Notes: generated by a model from the letters alone, not told the origin. 64,000 nucleotides of DNA from Mycolicibacterium sp. YH-1 (GCF_022557175.1 NZ_CP092915.1:1116001-1180000); one strand, 5' to 3'; counted from the stretch's first letter, positions 9,022 to 17,328 are shown. Numbers and translations: made by a program.

Positions 9022-10521
9022 ATGACCACTCTGCTGAGCACCGATCTGGACCCGCGAACGGTCGACTTCGTATCGCGTCCGCGGCCAATGTTCGTCGACG
9101 GCCAATGGGTCGACGCGCTGTCCGGCTCGCGGTTCGAGACCGTCGACCCGGCCACCGGGCAGGTCATCACGACCGTTCCGCGCAGCGGCCTAGAGGACGT
9201 CGATCGTGCCGTCGACGCGGCGAGGCGCGCGTTCGAGGCCGGGCCGTGGCCCGCGCTGACCCCGGCCGAACGACAGCGCATCATCTGGCGCATCGGCGAG
9301 GGGATCGCCGCACGCGCCGACCAGTTCGCGCAGTTGGAGACCATCGACAACGGCAAGTCGGTCGCCATCGCGAAAGCCGTCGACGTGACGTGGGCGGCCG
9401 AGATCTTCGCCTACTACGCCGGCTGGGCCACCAAGATCGAGGGCAGAACCATCCCGGTGTCGGTGCCATGGGCGCCGGGCGCGCGGTTCCACGCATTCAC
9501 CCTGCGCGAGCCCGTCGGGGTCTGCGCTCAGATCATCCCCTGGAACTTTCCGCTGGTCATGGCGGCGTTCAAGGTGGCACCGGCGCTGGCCTGTGGCAAC
9601 ACCATCATCCTCAAGCCTGCAGAGCAGACCCCACTGACGGCGCTGCTGCTGGCCGAGGTGATCGCGGAGGCGGGCGTTCCGGACGGCGTGGTCAACGTGC
9701 TGACCGGCTTCGGCGACGTCGGGGCCGCCCTGTCGGCCCACGACGGTGTCGACAAGGTTGCCTTCACGGGGTCCACCGAGGTCGGCAAGAAGATCGTCAA
9801 CGCGGCCTCGGGCAACCTCAAGAAGGTCTCGCTCGAACTCGGCGGCAAGAGCCCGCAGGTGGTGTTCGCCGACGCCGACCTCGACGCGGCGATCCCCGGT
9901 GTCGCGAGCGGCTTCCTGTTCAACCACGGCCAGGCCTGCACCGCGGGTACCCGACTACTGGTCGAGGACGCCATATTCGACGAGTTCACCCAAGGCGTCG
10001 CCGACTTCGCGCGCAGCCGCAAGATCGGTCCAGGGCTCGACCCCACCAATGACATCGGCCCGCTGGTGTCGCAGGAGCAACTGAGCAAGGTCACCGGCTA
10101 CCTCGACGAAGGCCTCGGGCAGGGGGCCCGCGCGCTGGCCGGCGGTGGCCGCCATGGCGACACCGGGTTCTACGTGCAACCGACCCTGCTGGTCGACGTG
10201 GACCCCGACTTCAGCGTGTACCGCGAGGAGATCTTCGGACCGGTGGCGGTCGCGGTGCCGTTCACCCGGCAGGAGGGCGTCCGCGTCGCCGCCAACGACA
10301 CCCCGTACGGGCTGGCGGCCAGCGTCTGGACCCGCGATGTGTCGAGGGCCCACGACGTCGCGAGCCAGATCAAGGCGGGCACGGTGTGGGTCAACTGCCA
10401 CAACGCGTTCGACACCGCGCTGCCGTTCGGCGGCTACAAACAATCGGGCTGGGGGCGTGAACTCGGCGAGGGTGCGATTGCCGAATACACCCAGACGAAG
10501 TCCGTCAATATCGCGCTCTAG
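9022..10521 (+). CDS. NAD(P)-dependent aldehyde dehydrogenase
   Basis: A 499-residue aldehyde dehydrogenase of usual family length. The general-base glutamate is E272 in LELGGKSP and the nucleophilic cysteine is C306 in GQACTAGTR. The cofactor region IIPWNFPL and the C-terminal PFGGYKQSGWGRE segment are also present. It would oxidise the aldehyde released by the copper amine oxidase encoded two genes downstream, for example phenylacetaldehyde if phenethylamine is the substrate. It is transcribed away from the IclR-permease operon, with putative operator boxes on both sides. This resembles the tynA-feaB pairing of enteric bacteria in function, though not in regulator family. Confidence 0.9.
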   Translation: MTTLLSTDLDPRTVDFVSRPRPMFVDGQWVDALSGSRFETVDPATGQVITTVPRSGLEDVDRAVDAARRAFEAGPWPALTPAERQRIIWRIGEGIAARADQFAQLETIDNGKSVAIAKAVDVTWAAEIFAYYAGWATKIEGRTIPVSVPWAPGARFHAFTLREPVGVCAQIIPWNFPLVMAAFKVAPALACGNTIILKPAEQTPLTALLLAEVIAEAGVPDGVVNVLTGFGDVGAALSAHDGVDKVAFTGSTEVGKKIVNAASGNLKKVSLELGGKSPQVVFADADLDAAIPGVASGFLFNHGQACTAGTRLLVEDAIFDEFTQGVADFARSRKIGPGLDPTNDIGPLVSQEQLSKVTGYLDEGLGQGARALAGGGRHGDTGFYVQPTLLVDVDPDFSVYREEIFGPVAVAVPFTRQEGVRVAANDTPYGLAASVWTRDVSRAHDVASQIKAGTVWVNCHNAFDTALPFGGYKQSGWGRELGEGAIAEYTQTKSVNIAL

Positions 10522-10531
10522 AAATGATCCC

Positions 10532-10575
10532 GGTTCAAATGAGAATTCGGCGGGACAGTCATTCTCATTTGAACC
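10532..10575. promoter_or_regulatory. Perfect 15-bp inverted repeat containing the CAAATGAGAAT box
   Basis: GGTTCAAATGAGAAT at 10532-10546 is mirrored exactly by ATTCTCATTTGAACC at 10561-10575, with a 14-base spacer. It lies between the aldehyde dehydrogenase stop (10521) and the second permease start (10635). The same 11-mer occurs three times upstream of the dehydrogenase, so an operator for the island's IclR regulator fits best. A terminator for the dehydrogenase is possible, but the stem is AT-rich and lacks a T-run. Confidence 0.75.
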
Positions 10576-10634
10576 ACTAAAACGCTTACCCGACCGAAAT
10601 CAGACATTCGAAAACCTCGAGGAAAGTCGATGCC

Positions 10635-12101
10635 ATGACAACTGACGCGTTACTCCCCAGTGCGGCGGAGACCGACCGCCATCGGCTCGCAGGCAGGCTC
10701 GGCCCAGCCGCCATCGTGTTCATGGTGGTCGCCGCGGCCGCGCCGCTGACGGTCGTCGCGGGCACGTTCCCCATCGGCATCGCTGCCGGTAATGGCGCGG
10801 CCTACCCCGCGTCGTATGTGGTGTGCACCGCGGTGCTGCTGCTGTTCGCCGTCGGGTTCACGGCGATGACACGTCATGTACCGGGAGCGGGCGCCTTCTA
10901 CACCTACGTCGGGCACGGGTTGGGCAGGCACACCGGGCTCGGGGCGGCGTTCCTGGCCCTGCTGTCCTACACCGCGGTACAGGGCGGCGTGTACGGCTAC
11001 ATCGGTGCGGCGATGAACGATCTCGTCTCATCGCACGGTGGCCCGCAGGTCCCGTGGTATCTGTACGCGCTGGTGATGATGGCCGTGGTCGGCACGCTTG
11101 GCTATCGGCGCATCGAGCTGTCCGGCAAGGTCCTCGGCGTCCTGCTGATATGCGAGGTCGGCATCGTTGTGGTGATCAACCTGGCGGTGATGGGTCGCGG
11201 CGGCGCGGGCGGAATGTCCACCGCCGCCTTCGATCCCGGTCAGTTCTTCTCCGGCGCGCCGGGGATCGCACTGATCTTCGCGCTCGCGGGCTACATCGGC
11301 TTCGAGGCGACAGCAGTGTTCCGCGATGAGGCGCGCGACCCGGCCCGCACCATCCCGCGTGCCACCTACCTGGCCCTGCTGCTCATTGGTGGCTTCTACG
11401 CCGTGTCGAGCTGGGTGATGGTCAGTGCGTGGGGTGACGCGGGGGCCGTGCAGCTGGCCACCGACAACCCCGCGGGGATGCTGACCGACACGGCCACCCG
11501 GTACGTCGGGTCGGTGACGGGCGATCTGGTGCAGATCTTCCTCATCACCAGCCTCTTCGCCGCGCTGCTGTCGTTCCACAATGTGCTGGCTCGCTACATC
11601 TTCTCGCTCGGCAACACCGCAGCGCTGCCCGCGCGGTGCGGTCGCAGTCACCTCAGGCACTCCTCGCCGCACGTCGCGTCGGCGGCGCAGACGATTTCGG
11701 CGCTGGTGCTGGTGGTGGCGTGTGCGATCGCCGGTCTCGATCCCGTCACCGAGGTCTTCGCGTGGTTCGTCGGGATCTCGTCGGTCGGCATCATCGCACT
11801 GATGACGCTGACGTCGGTTGCGGTGGTCGTGTACTTCCGGCGCCACAGGGTCGACACCAGAACCTGGCACACGCTGGTCGCGCCCGGTCTCGGGCTGGCG
11901 GGACTCGCGGTGCTGCTGCTCATGACCGCGCTCAATCTGCCGCTGCTCGTGGGCGGCTCCACCACGGCCGCCGCCGTCATCGGCGTGCTGCTGGCCGGAA
12001 CCTTCGCGGGCGGTGCAGTGGTCGCCGCCATGCGCCCACACGCCGGTCGTCACAACCCAACCATCGACAACCCAACCATCGACAAGGAGAACACCCGATG
12101 A
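10635..12101 (+). CDS. APC-family amino acid/amine permease (second of two)
   Basis: A 488-residue protein with about 12 membrane helices and an APC-type N-terminus (IVFMVVAAAAPLTVVAGTFP). The conserved EAT/FRDEARDP region follows helix 6. The hydrophilic C-terminus ends in NPTIDNPTIDKENTR, where a 15-base unit is duplicated exactly. The stop overlaps the amine oxidase start (ATGA), so transporter and oxidase are made together. The likely role is uptake of the amine substrate. It is clearly diverged from the permease at 7299-8738, so the two may serve different substrates or directions. Confidence 0.87.
   Translation: MTTDALLPSAAETDRHRLAGRLGPAAIVFMVVAAAAPLTVVAGTFPIGIAAGNGAAYPASYVVCTAVLLLFAVGFTAMTRHVPGAGAFYTYVGHGLGRHTGLGAAFLALLSYTAVQGGVYGYIGAAMNDLVSSHGGPQVPWYLYALVMMAVVGTLGYRRIELSGKVLGVLLICEVGIVVVINLAVMGRGGAGGMSTAAFDPGQFFSGAPGIALIFALAGYIGFEATAVFRDEARDPARTIPRATYLALLLIGGFYAVSSWVMVSAWGDAGAVQLATDNPAGMLTDTATRYVGSVTGDLVQIFLITSLFAALLSFHNVLARYIFSLGNTAALPARCGRSHLRHSSPHVASAAQTISALVLVVACAIAGLDPVTEVFAWFVGISSVGIIALMTLTSVAVVVYFRRHRVDTRTWHTLVAPGLGLAGLAVLLLMTALNLPLLVGGSTTAAAVIGVLLAGTFAGGAVVAAMRPHAGRHNPTIDNPTIDKENTR
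12052..12081 (+). repeat. 15-bp perfect tandem duplication inside the permease 3' end
   Basis: ACAACCCAACCATCG is present twice in direct tandem (12052-12066 and 12067-12081), keeping frame and duplicating the pentapeptide NPTID in the cytoplasmic tail. It lies just before the amine oxidase start. It looks like a recent slippage event with no obvious function. Confidence 0.8.
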
Positions 12102-14044
12102 GTACATCGACCATCGAGACCGTGACCGACACCGCCCCGGCGGCGACCGATCATCCGCTGAACCCGTTGAGCGCCGACGAGATCCGCGCGGTGCGCGATG
12201 TCGTGGAGGCGAACGGGCTGCTCGACGATCAGGTCCGCTTCGTCTATGTCGCGCTCTGCGAACCGCACAAGAGCACGGTGCTGGCCTATCGCGCCGGCGA
12301 CCGCATCGACCGACACGCGCGAGTCCTGTTGTTGGACAGGGCCACCGGGATAGGTCGTGACCTAGTGGTGTCGGTCACCGAGCGACGTATCGTCAGTGAC
12401 GCGGTGGTCGACGGCTCGGCGGACGGTCACGTGCCCATCCTCGATCAGGAGTTTGAGGACATCGAGTCCTTCCTGCTCGCGTGCCCGGAGTGGATGGCGG
12501 CGATGAGCAAGCGGGATCTCGATCCGGCCAAGGTGCGCGCGGTTCCGTTGTCGGCGGGCGTGTTCGGCCACGAGGATGAGGTCGGCAGGCGCATCGTGCG
12601 CGTGCTGGCGTTCTACCAGTACGACCAAGCCGACCTTCCGTGGGCGCATCCGATCGACGGCGTCGTCGCCTACGTCGACCTCACCAGGCGCACGGTCGTC
12701 AAGGTGATCGACGAACTCCACCTGCCGCTGCCCACGGAACGCGGGGAGTGGGACGCCGAGCCGCACGCGGTCCCGCCGCGGACCGATCTGAAACCCATCG
12801 AGATCACCCAGCCCGAAGGAGCGAGCTTCTCCGTCAACGGCAACCAGATCACCTGGGCGGACTGGTCGTTCCGGTTCGGATTCGACGTCCGGGAGGGGCT
12901 GACGCTGCACCAGCTCACGCTCCGTGACGGTGACCGGGAACGCCCGGTGGTCTACCGCGCGTCGATCGCCGAGATGGTGGTGCCGTACGCCGACCCATCC
13001 CCGGTGCGGTACTGGCAGAACTACTTCGACCAGGGTGAGTACCTGTTCGGTCGCTACACCAACTCGCTGGAACTCGGCTGCGACTGTCTGGGGGAGATCA
13101 AGTACTTCGACGCCACGATCGCGGACGAGGACGGCCGGCCCAAGGTGATGAAGAACGCGATCTGCCTGCACGAGGAGGACTACGGGGTGCTCTGGAAGCA
13201 CACCGATATGTTCAACGGGATGGCCGAGACCCGGCGCTCGAGACGACTCGTTATCTCGTTCTTCTTGACGATCGGCAACTACGACTACGGGTTCTACTGG
13301 TACCTGTACCTCGACGGCACGATCCAGCTCGAGGCGAAGGCCACCGGCATCGTGTTCGCGTCGGCGCACCGGGGACCCGACGGCTTCTCCTCGGAGATGG
13401 CACCGGGTCTGGGTGCCCCGTTCCATCAGCACATGTTCTCGGCGCGTCTCGACATGTCGGTGGACGGTGACTGCAACGTCGTCGAGGAGGTCGACGCGGT
13501 CGCGGTACCGATCGGCCCGGAGAACCCGTGGGGCAACGCCTTCCGGCCCGAGCGGACACGACTTACCCGCGAATCCGAGGCGCAACGGATCGCCGACAAC
13601 CTCAAGGCACGTGTCTGGCACATCACCAACCCGACCAAGCAGAACCGGCTGGGTCAGAACGTCGGCTACGCGCTGCACCCGGAGGGCCAGCCGGTGCTGC
13701 TCGCCGACCCGTCCAGCTCGATCGCCAAGCGGGCGGCATTCGCCACCAAGCACCTGTGGGTCACCAAATACGATCCCGCGGAGCGCTATCCGGCAGGTGA
13801 CTTCGTCAACCAGCATCCGGGTGATGGCGGTCTGCCGTCGTTTGTCGCGCAGGATCGCGATATCGACGGTGAGGACATTGTCGTGTGGCACACGTTCGGG
13901 CTGACCCACTTCCCACGGCCCGAGGACTGGCCGGTGATGCCCGTCGACTACGCCGGGTTCAAGCTCAAGCCCGTCGGGTTCTTCGACCGCAATCCGGCGT
14001 TGAACGTCCCGGCGGGACCGACGTCCCACTGCTGCGAGGACTGA
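12098..14044 (+). CDS. Copper-containing primary amine oxidase (TPQ enzyme)
   Basis: A 648-residue protein matching the copper amine oxidase family in length and landmarks. Y395 in GNYDYG is the tyrosine that becomes topaquinone. D311 in NYFDQGEY is the catalytic base, 84 residues before it, the same spacing as I recall for the Arthrobacter enzyme. H443 and H445 (HQH) and H604 (THFPRPEDWP) are the copper ligands. It oxidises a primary amine to aldehyde, ammonia and hydrogen peroxide. There is no signal peptide, so it is probably cytoplasmic. Its start overlaps the permease stop (ATGA); a longer in-frame extension back to 11636 is excluded by that overlap. Substrate could be phenethylamine, tyramine or histamine. 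Confidence 0.94.
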   Translation: MSTSTIETVTDTAPAATDHPLNPLSADEIRAVRDVVEANGLLDDQVRFVYVALCEPHKSTVLAYRAGDRIDRHARVLLLDRATGIGRDLVVSVTERRIVSDAVVDGSADGHVPILDQEFEDIESFLLACPEWMAAMSKRDLDPAKVRAVPLSAGVFGHEDEVGRRIVRVLAFYQYDQADLPWAHPIDGVVAYVDLTRRTVVKVIDELHLPLPTERGEWDAEPHAVPPRTDLKPIEITQPEGASFSVNGNQITWADWSFRFGFDVREGLTLHQLTLRDGDRERPVVYRASIAEMVVPYADPSPVRYWQNYFDQGEYLFGRYTNSLELGCDCLGEIKYFDATIADEDGRPKVMKNAICLHEEDYGVLWKHTDMFNGMAETRRSRRLVISFFLTIGNYDYGFYWYLYLDGTIQLEAKATGIVFASAHRGPDGFSSEMAPGLGAPFHQHMFSARLDMSVDGDCNVVEEVDAVAVPIGPENPWGNAFRPERTRLTRESEAQRIADNLKARVWHITNPTKQNRLGQNVGYALHPEGQPVLLADPSSSIAKRAAFATKHLWVTKYDPAERYPAGDFVNQHPGDGGLPSFVAQDRDIDGEDIVVWHTFGLTHFPRPEDWPVMPVDYAGFKLKPVGFFDRNPALNVPAGPTSHCCED

Positions 14045-14047
14045 CCG

Positions 14048-14578
14048 ATGTCCCTCACTGCCGCGTCCGCCGTCCTCGGGCGGCGGACGTGCGCGGTGCT
14101 GGCGGCGTCCTCGGCCGTCCTGCACGGGTTCATGGCAATTGACGCGACGGGGGCGTCGGCGATGGTGCTGATCGTCGGGATGGCTGTCGCGTGCCTGTAC
14201 TGCGCGTGGGAACTGTGGACGCATGGCTCGCTGCGGACGTGGTGCGTGGTGGCGCTGATGAACGTCGGCATGGTGATGGCGCACTGGTCGCTGCCGGGGC
14301 ATCACCACCACTCCCAGTCACCGGCAGAGTTCGCGGCCGAACCGCCGTCGGTGCTGATGACTGTCGCGACCGCCATCGCGGTGATCGAGGTCGCGCTTGC
14401 CGTGGTGGTGCTGTGGTACCGCACCCGTGATCACGCGTCCCGGTTAGCCCTTGGGCGGGGTCAACTGGCTCATCACGAACTGTGCGCCCAGCGGGTCGCG
14501 AACTGTCGCGTCCCTCGTCCACTCGGAGTCCTCGCTGTGCACCACGGTGGCGCCGAGGCGTTCGGCGGTGGCGGCTGA
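14048..14578 (+). CDS. Small His-rich membrane protein downstream of the amine oxidase
   Basis: A 176-residue protein starting three bases after the amine oxidase stop, so probably the last gene of the operon. It has about four hydrophobic segments, and between the third and fourth lies a Met/His-rich stretch (MNVGMVMAHWSLPGHHHH). I do not recognise the family with confidence. The Met/His cluster could bind copper, which would suit a helper for the adjacent copper enzyme; this is inference. The last 45 codons overlap the convergent VOC gene and are low-complexity, so the 3' end may be a recent read-through and the conserved protein may be shorter. Confidence 0.6.
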   Translation: MSLTAASAVLGRRTCAVLAASSAVLHGFMAIDATGASAMVLIVGMAVACLYCAWELWTHGSLRTWCVVALMNVGMVMAHWSLPGHHHHSQSPAEFAAEPPSVLMTVATAIAVIEVALAVVVLWYRTRDHASRLALGRGQLAHHELCAQRVANCRVPRPLGVLAVHHGGAEAFGGGG

Positions 14579-15277
14579 GGTGTCGCGGTCCTCGACGGTG
14601 AACGACACCTGCCACGTCTCCTGCCTGCCCTCACCGATGATGCCCATCCAAGCGACGGCGTCCTCGTATCCCGGCGGGGCCGAGGCCTCGGACTGCACAT
14701 CGAGAATGTTGGGGTAGACGGTGGCAGCGAGGTGGGCGCCGTAGCCGGGCCTGCGCACCATCGTGCCGAAGCCGACGTCATCGACCTCCCAGCCGAACAC
14801 CGCGGAGTAGAACTGCGCCGCGGCGTGCGGATCGGTGGTCTGCAGATCGCTGAAATTCCAGGTGCCCGGCACGTTGACGAGTTGTGCGCCGAGGCGGCGA
14901 CGGGCCTGCCACAGCCGGAACTCGGCACCGCGTGGGTCGACGCAGACCGCGAGCCGGCCACCGGGCCCGGCGTCGACGGGGGCCAGAGTGACGGTGCCGC
15001 CGGCATTCTCGACGGCAGTGGCCGTGGTGTCGGCGTCATCGACGGCGATGTAGGTGCGCCATGTGGCGGACTCGTCGCCCTCTGGGGAGGCGATCGCGGC
15101 GACATCCTGGCCGTCGATGGTGGCGATCAGGTAGCTGCCCGGCGCCTCGGCGGGTATCGCGTCGGTGAATGTCCAGCCGAATAGCCCGGAGTAGAAGCGT
15201 TTGGCCTCGTCGAGGTCCTGGGCGACGGTGTCCACCCAACTCGGGACGCCGTGTGGGTAGGTTCTCGGTTCGCTCAT
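14444..15277 (-). CDS. VOC-family protein, two glyoxalase-like domains
   Basis: A 277-residue protein made of two vicinal-oxygen-chelate repeats (about residues 10-125 and 140-270). Each begins with the typical pattern of a YxxxFGW (FYSGLFGWTF; FYSAVFGWEV) and ends with DP.GA.F. Such proteins are often annotated as glyoxalase/bleomycin-resistance or hydroxylase-like, but metal ligands are not certain here. It is a distant paralogue of the VOC gene at 36398-37186. It is transcribed towards the amine oxidase operon and overlaps its last gene by 135 bases. Function unknown. Confidence 0.8.
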   Translation of the reverse strand: MSEPRTYPHGVPSWVDTVAQDLDEAKRFYSGLFGWTFTDAIPAEAPGSYLIATIDGQDVAAIASPEGDESATWRTYIAVDDADTTATAVENAGGTVTLAPVDAGPGGRLAVCVDPRGAEFRLWQARRRLGAQLVNVPGTWNFSDLQTTDPHAAAQFYSAVFGWEVDDVGFGTMVRRPGYGAHLAATVYPNILDVQSEASAPPGYEDAVAWMGIIGEGRQETWQVSFTVEDRDTSAATAERLGATVVHSEDSEWTRDATVRDPLGAQFVMSQLTPPKG

Positions 15278-15316
15278 GGCGTCATGGTTCCCGATGGGTC
15301 TGACACCCCAAACCTG

Positions 15317-16462
15317 TCAGCGGTAGACCAGGCCCGACAGTCGGCCGGCCAGCGTCCGCCGGGCCGCGGGGATACGCCCGGCGACGCCAAGGAGCCCGTT
15401 GCGCAGCGGGCGAAGTGCGCGGGGCAGCGTGGCGAGCTTGGTGAGGCGGTCGGTCAATGCGACGACCTGCTCGGCGATGGGGCGCCGGGTGGCGCTGTAG
15501 TCATCGAGCGCGTGCTGGTCGCCGTTGAGTGCGGCCCCTAGGGCCTCGGCGAGCGCTATCGCATCCTGGATGCCGAGGTTCATGCCCTGACCGCCGGCCG
15601 GGCTGTGCACGTGGGCGGCATCGCCTGCGAGCAGGATCCGGCCCGCTCGGTAGGTGTCGGCGACGCGGTGATGGATCCGGAACCGTGACCCCCACACCAC
15701 GTCGGTGACCGCGAGGTCGCCAGGCCCTCTTGCGTCGAGGATGTCCTGGACGAATCTCGCCGATGGCGAATCCGGGGCCTCGTCGACGGGGGCCACGATG
15801 CGAAACGATCCGTCGGGCAGGGGAGCGATGACGGTGAGCCCCTCGGCTGCCCAGAACAGTTTCACCTCGTCGGCGGGAGTGTCCCCGGTCAGCCGGGCGT
15901 CGGCGAGGACGAACGAGTGCTCATACGAGCCGCCGGAGAAGCCGATGCCTGCCTGTTCGCGGACGGTGCTGTGCATACCGTCGGCGCCGACGACGTAGCG
16001 GGCGCGGATCGTGTCACCGTCGGCGAACGTCGCGGTGGCGCCGTCCGCGTCCTGCGCGATCGTGGTCAGGACCTTGGCTCGGATCACGTCGCCGCCGAGT
16101 TCACGCACCCGGTCGAGCAGCAGGCGTTCGGTCGTGGACTGAGGGATCAACAGCGTGCAGGGGTACCTGGTCGACAGGCCGCTGAAGTCGATCGTCAGCA
16201 GGACCTTAGCGCCGTCACGGATGGTGAATCGGGCGGCTTCGATGCCCTCCTTGATGAGTCGGCGGCTGACGTCGAGAGGCTCGAGCACCTCCAGGGTGCG
16301 GGCGTTGACGGCGGCGGCGCGCGAGGTGTTGGCGCCTTCGGCCTGCCGGTCGACGAGCGCTATGGCCGCGCCCTTGAGCAGCAGGGATGCCGCCAGTGTC
16401 AGGCCGGTGGGGCCGGCTCCCACGATGAGGACGTCGACATCGTGCGTCGGGATGTCGTGCAT
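15317..16462 (-). CDS. FAD-dependent aromatic-type monooxygenase (PheA/TfdB family)
   Basis: A 381-residue flavoprotein. The N-terminal GxGxxG motif (VDVLIVGAGPTGL), the DG motif (VVGADGMHSTVRE) and the GD motif (ILLAGDAAHVHSPAGGQGMN) place it in the FAD-binding monooxygenase family of aromatic hydroxylases. The ATG at 16462 follows an AGGAGAG Shine-Dalgarno; the longer open frame to 16687 crosses the regulatory region and the divergent gene. It lacks the C-terminal thioredoxin-like domain of larger phenol hydroxylases. The divergent TetR gene and shared palindrome suggest that it is induced by its substrate, which may be an aromatic compound or an antibiotic. Confidence 0.87.
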   Translation of the reverse strand: MHDIPTHDVDVLIVGAGPTGLTLAASLLLKGAAIALVDRQAEGANTSRAAAVNARTLEVLEPLDVSRRLIKEGIEAARFTIRDGAKVLLTIDFSGLSTRYPCTLLIPQSTTERLLLDRVRELGGDVIRAKVLTTIAQDADGATATFADGDTIRARYVVGADGMHSTVREQAGIGFSGGSYEHSFVLADARLTGDTPADEVKLFWAAEGLTVIAPLPDGSFRIVAPVDEAPDSPSARFVQDILDARGPGDLAVTDVVWGSRFRIHHRVADTYRAGRILLAGDAAHVHSPAGGQGMNLGIQDAIALAEALGAALNGDQHALDDYSATRRPIAEQVVALTDRLTKLATLPRALRPLRNGLLGVAGRIPAARRTLAGRLSGLVYR

Positions 16463-16512
16463 GGGACTCTCCTTCGTCTCGGCGCCCGCTGTCTCGGCGC
16501 CTGCCGCCGCTT

Positions 16513-16591
16513 TGCCAACGCGTGTTGACTTTTTCAGGATGCGCCCGGCCTCGGTAAAAGTCAACAGTTGTTGGCATACAGTTGTTGGCAT
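16513..16591. promoter_or_regulatory. Long inverted repeat plus 14-bp tandem repeat between the FAD monooxygenase and tetR
   Basis: A left half at 16513-16533 (TGCCAAC, 3 bases, TGTTGACTTTT) is mirrored at 16556-16576 (AAAAGTCAACA, 3 bases, GTTGGCA). Eighteen of 21 positions pair, with a 22-base spacer. In addition, ACAGTTGTTGGCAT is repeated exactly in tandem at 16564-16577 and 16578-16591, the second copy running into the tetR start codon. This is what an autoregulating TetR operator controlling both divergent genes would look like; binding is inferred. Confidence 0.75.
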
Positions 16592-17129
16592 GGGCGCCAA
16601 GGCTGACCAGACGAAGTCCGTGATCCTGACGGCGGCGAGGGAGCGGTTCGCCGAATCGGGGTACGAGGCGGCGACCATCAGAGCCATCGCCGCCGACGCG
16701 CATATCGATCCGTCGATGGTGATGCGCTACTTCGGCAACAAGGAGCAGCTGTTCGCCGCCGCAGCCGAGTTCGACCTGCGGTTCCCGGATTTGTCCGGCG
16801 TACCGCGTGCCGGGTTGGGGGCCGCGATGGTGTCGCACTTCCTGACGCGGTGGGAGGAGGACGATGCCCTCGTTGTGCTGCTGAGGTCTGCCACCACCAA
16901 CACCGAAGCGGCGCAACGCATAAAGGACATCTTCACCGCGCAGCTGATGCCCTCGATCGCCAAGCTGGCGCCCGACGACGCGCCGCGCAGGACTGGCCTG
17001 ATCGCCACTCAGATGCTCGGCATGGCGCTGAGTCGATACGTGCTCAAACTGCCGCCCGTCGTCGCGATGAGCCGCGAGGAACTGATCGACTGGCTCGGCC
17101 CGACGCTGCAGCGCTACGCCCTCGGCTAG
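16590..17129 (+). CDS. TetR-family transcriptional regulator
   Basis: A 179-residue TetR repressor. The DNA-binding domain covers about residues 8-55 (ILTAARERFAESGYEAATIRAIAADAHIDPSMVMRYF in outline), followed by a variable helical ligand-binding domain. The ATG at 16590 lies inside a repeat of the operator, so repressor binding would block its own expression directly. It is divergent from the FAD monooxygenase at 15317-16462, the obvious target. An N-terminal extension to 16155 is open but would cover the monooxygenase gene and is rejected. Confidence 0.9.
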   Translation: MGAKADQTKSVILTAARERFAESGYEAATIRAIAADAHIDPSMVMRYFGNKEQLFAAAAEFDLRFPDLSGVPRAGLGAAMVSHFLTRWEEDDALVVLLRSATTNTEAAQRIKDIFTAQLMPSIAKLAPDDAPRRTGLIATQMLGMALSRYVLKLPPVVAMSREELIDWLGPTLQRYALG

Positions 17130-17195
17130 CTCGTTTTTTGCGCGTACGTTAATTATTCGTGTCCGGTGAGGAGATGGGGGCACCCGCGGTCAGAA

Positions 17196-17209
17196 ATTGT
17201 GACCACAAT
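17196..17209. promoter_or_regulatory. Short palindrome upstream of the fatty acyl-AMP ligase
   Basis: ATTGTG-AC-CACAAT is a perfect 6-bp-arm palindrome in the 199-base gap before the FadD32-like gene, 120 bases from its start. The gap is otherwise featureless apart from an AT-rich patch around 17150. It may be an operator, but no cognate regulator was identified. Confidence 0.35.
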
Positions 17210-17328
17210 CACTCTGGACCGCTGTCTGTGACCTCCGCATACCCTGACTGAGGGGCGGGTGTGGCGGACTCCATGCGTAGCCGTCACCTGCGAATCCAGA
17301 CTATTAGCACATCTAGTAGAGTTCCCGT

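Noticed and set aside
6550..9105. An uninterrupted 851-codon frame on the minus strand covering the IclR gene and the permease.
   Set aside because: Only the last 250 codons look like protein (IclR); the rest is an Arg-rich shadow of the permease gene. The ATGA overlap fixes the IclR start at 7302.
10532..10575. Reading the perfect inverted repeat as a simple terminator of the aldehyde dehydrogenase.
   Set aside because: The stem is AT-rich, lacks a T-run, and the same 11-mer occurs in direct orientation at another promoter, which favours an operator.
12052..12081. The 15-bp tandem repeat as a regulatory element before the amine oxidase.
   Set aside because: It lies inside the permease coding region, keeps frame and duplicates NPTID; a replication-slippage event explains it.
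12362..14311. A 649-codon open frame on the minus strand opposite the amine oxidase.
   Set aside because: It is an Arg/His-rich antisense frame with no recognisable domain, while the plus strand encodes a complete copper amine oxidase with all active-site residues.
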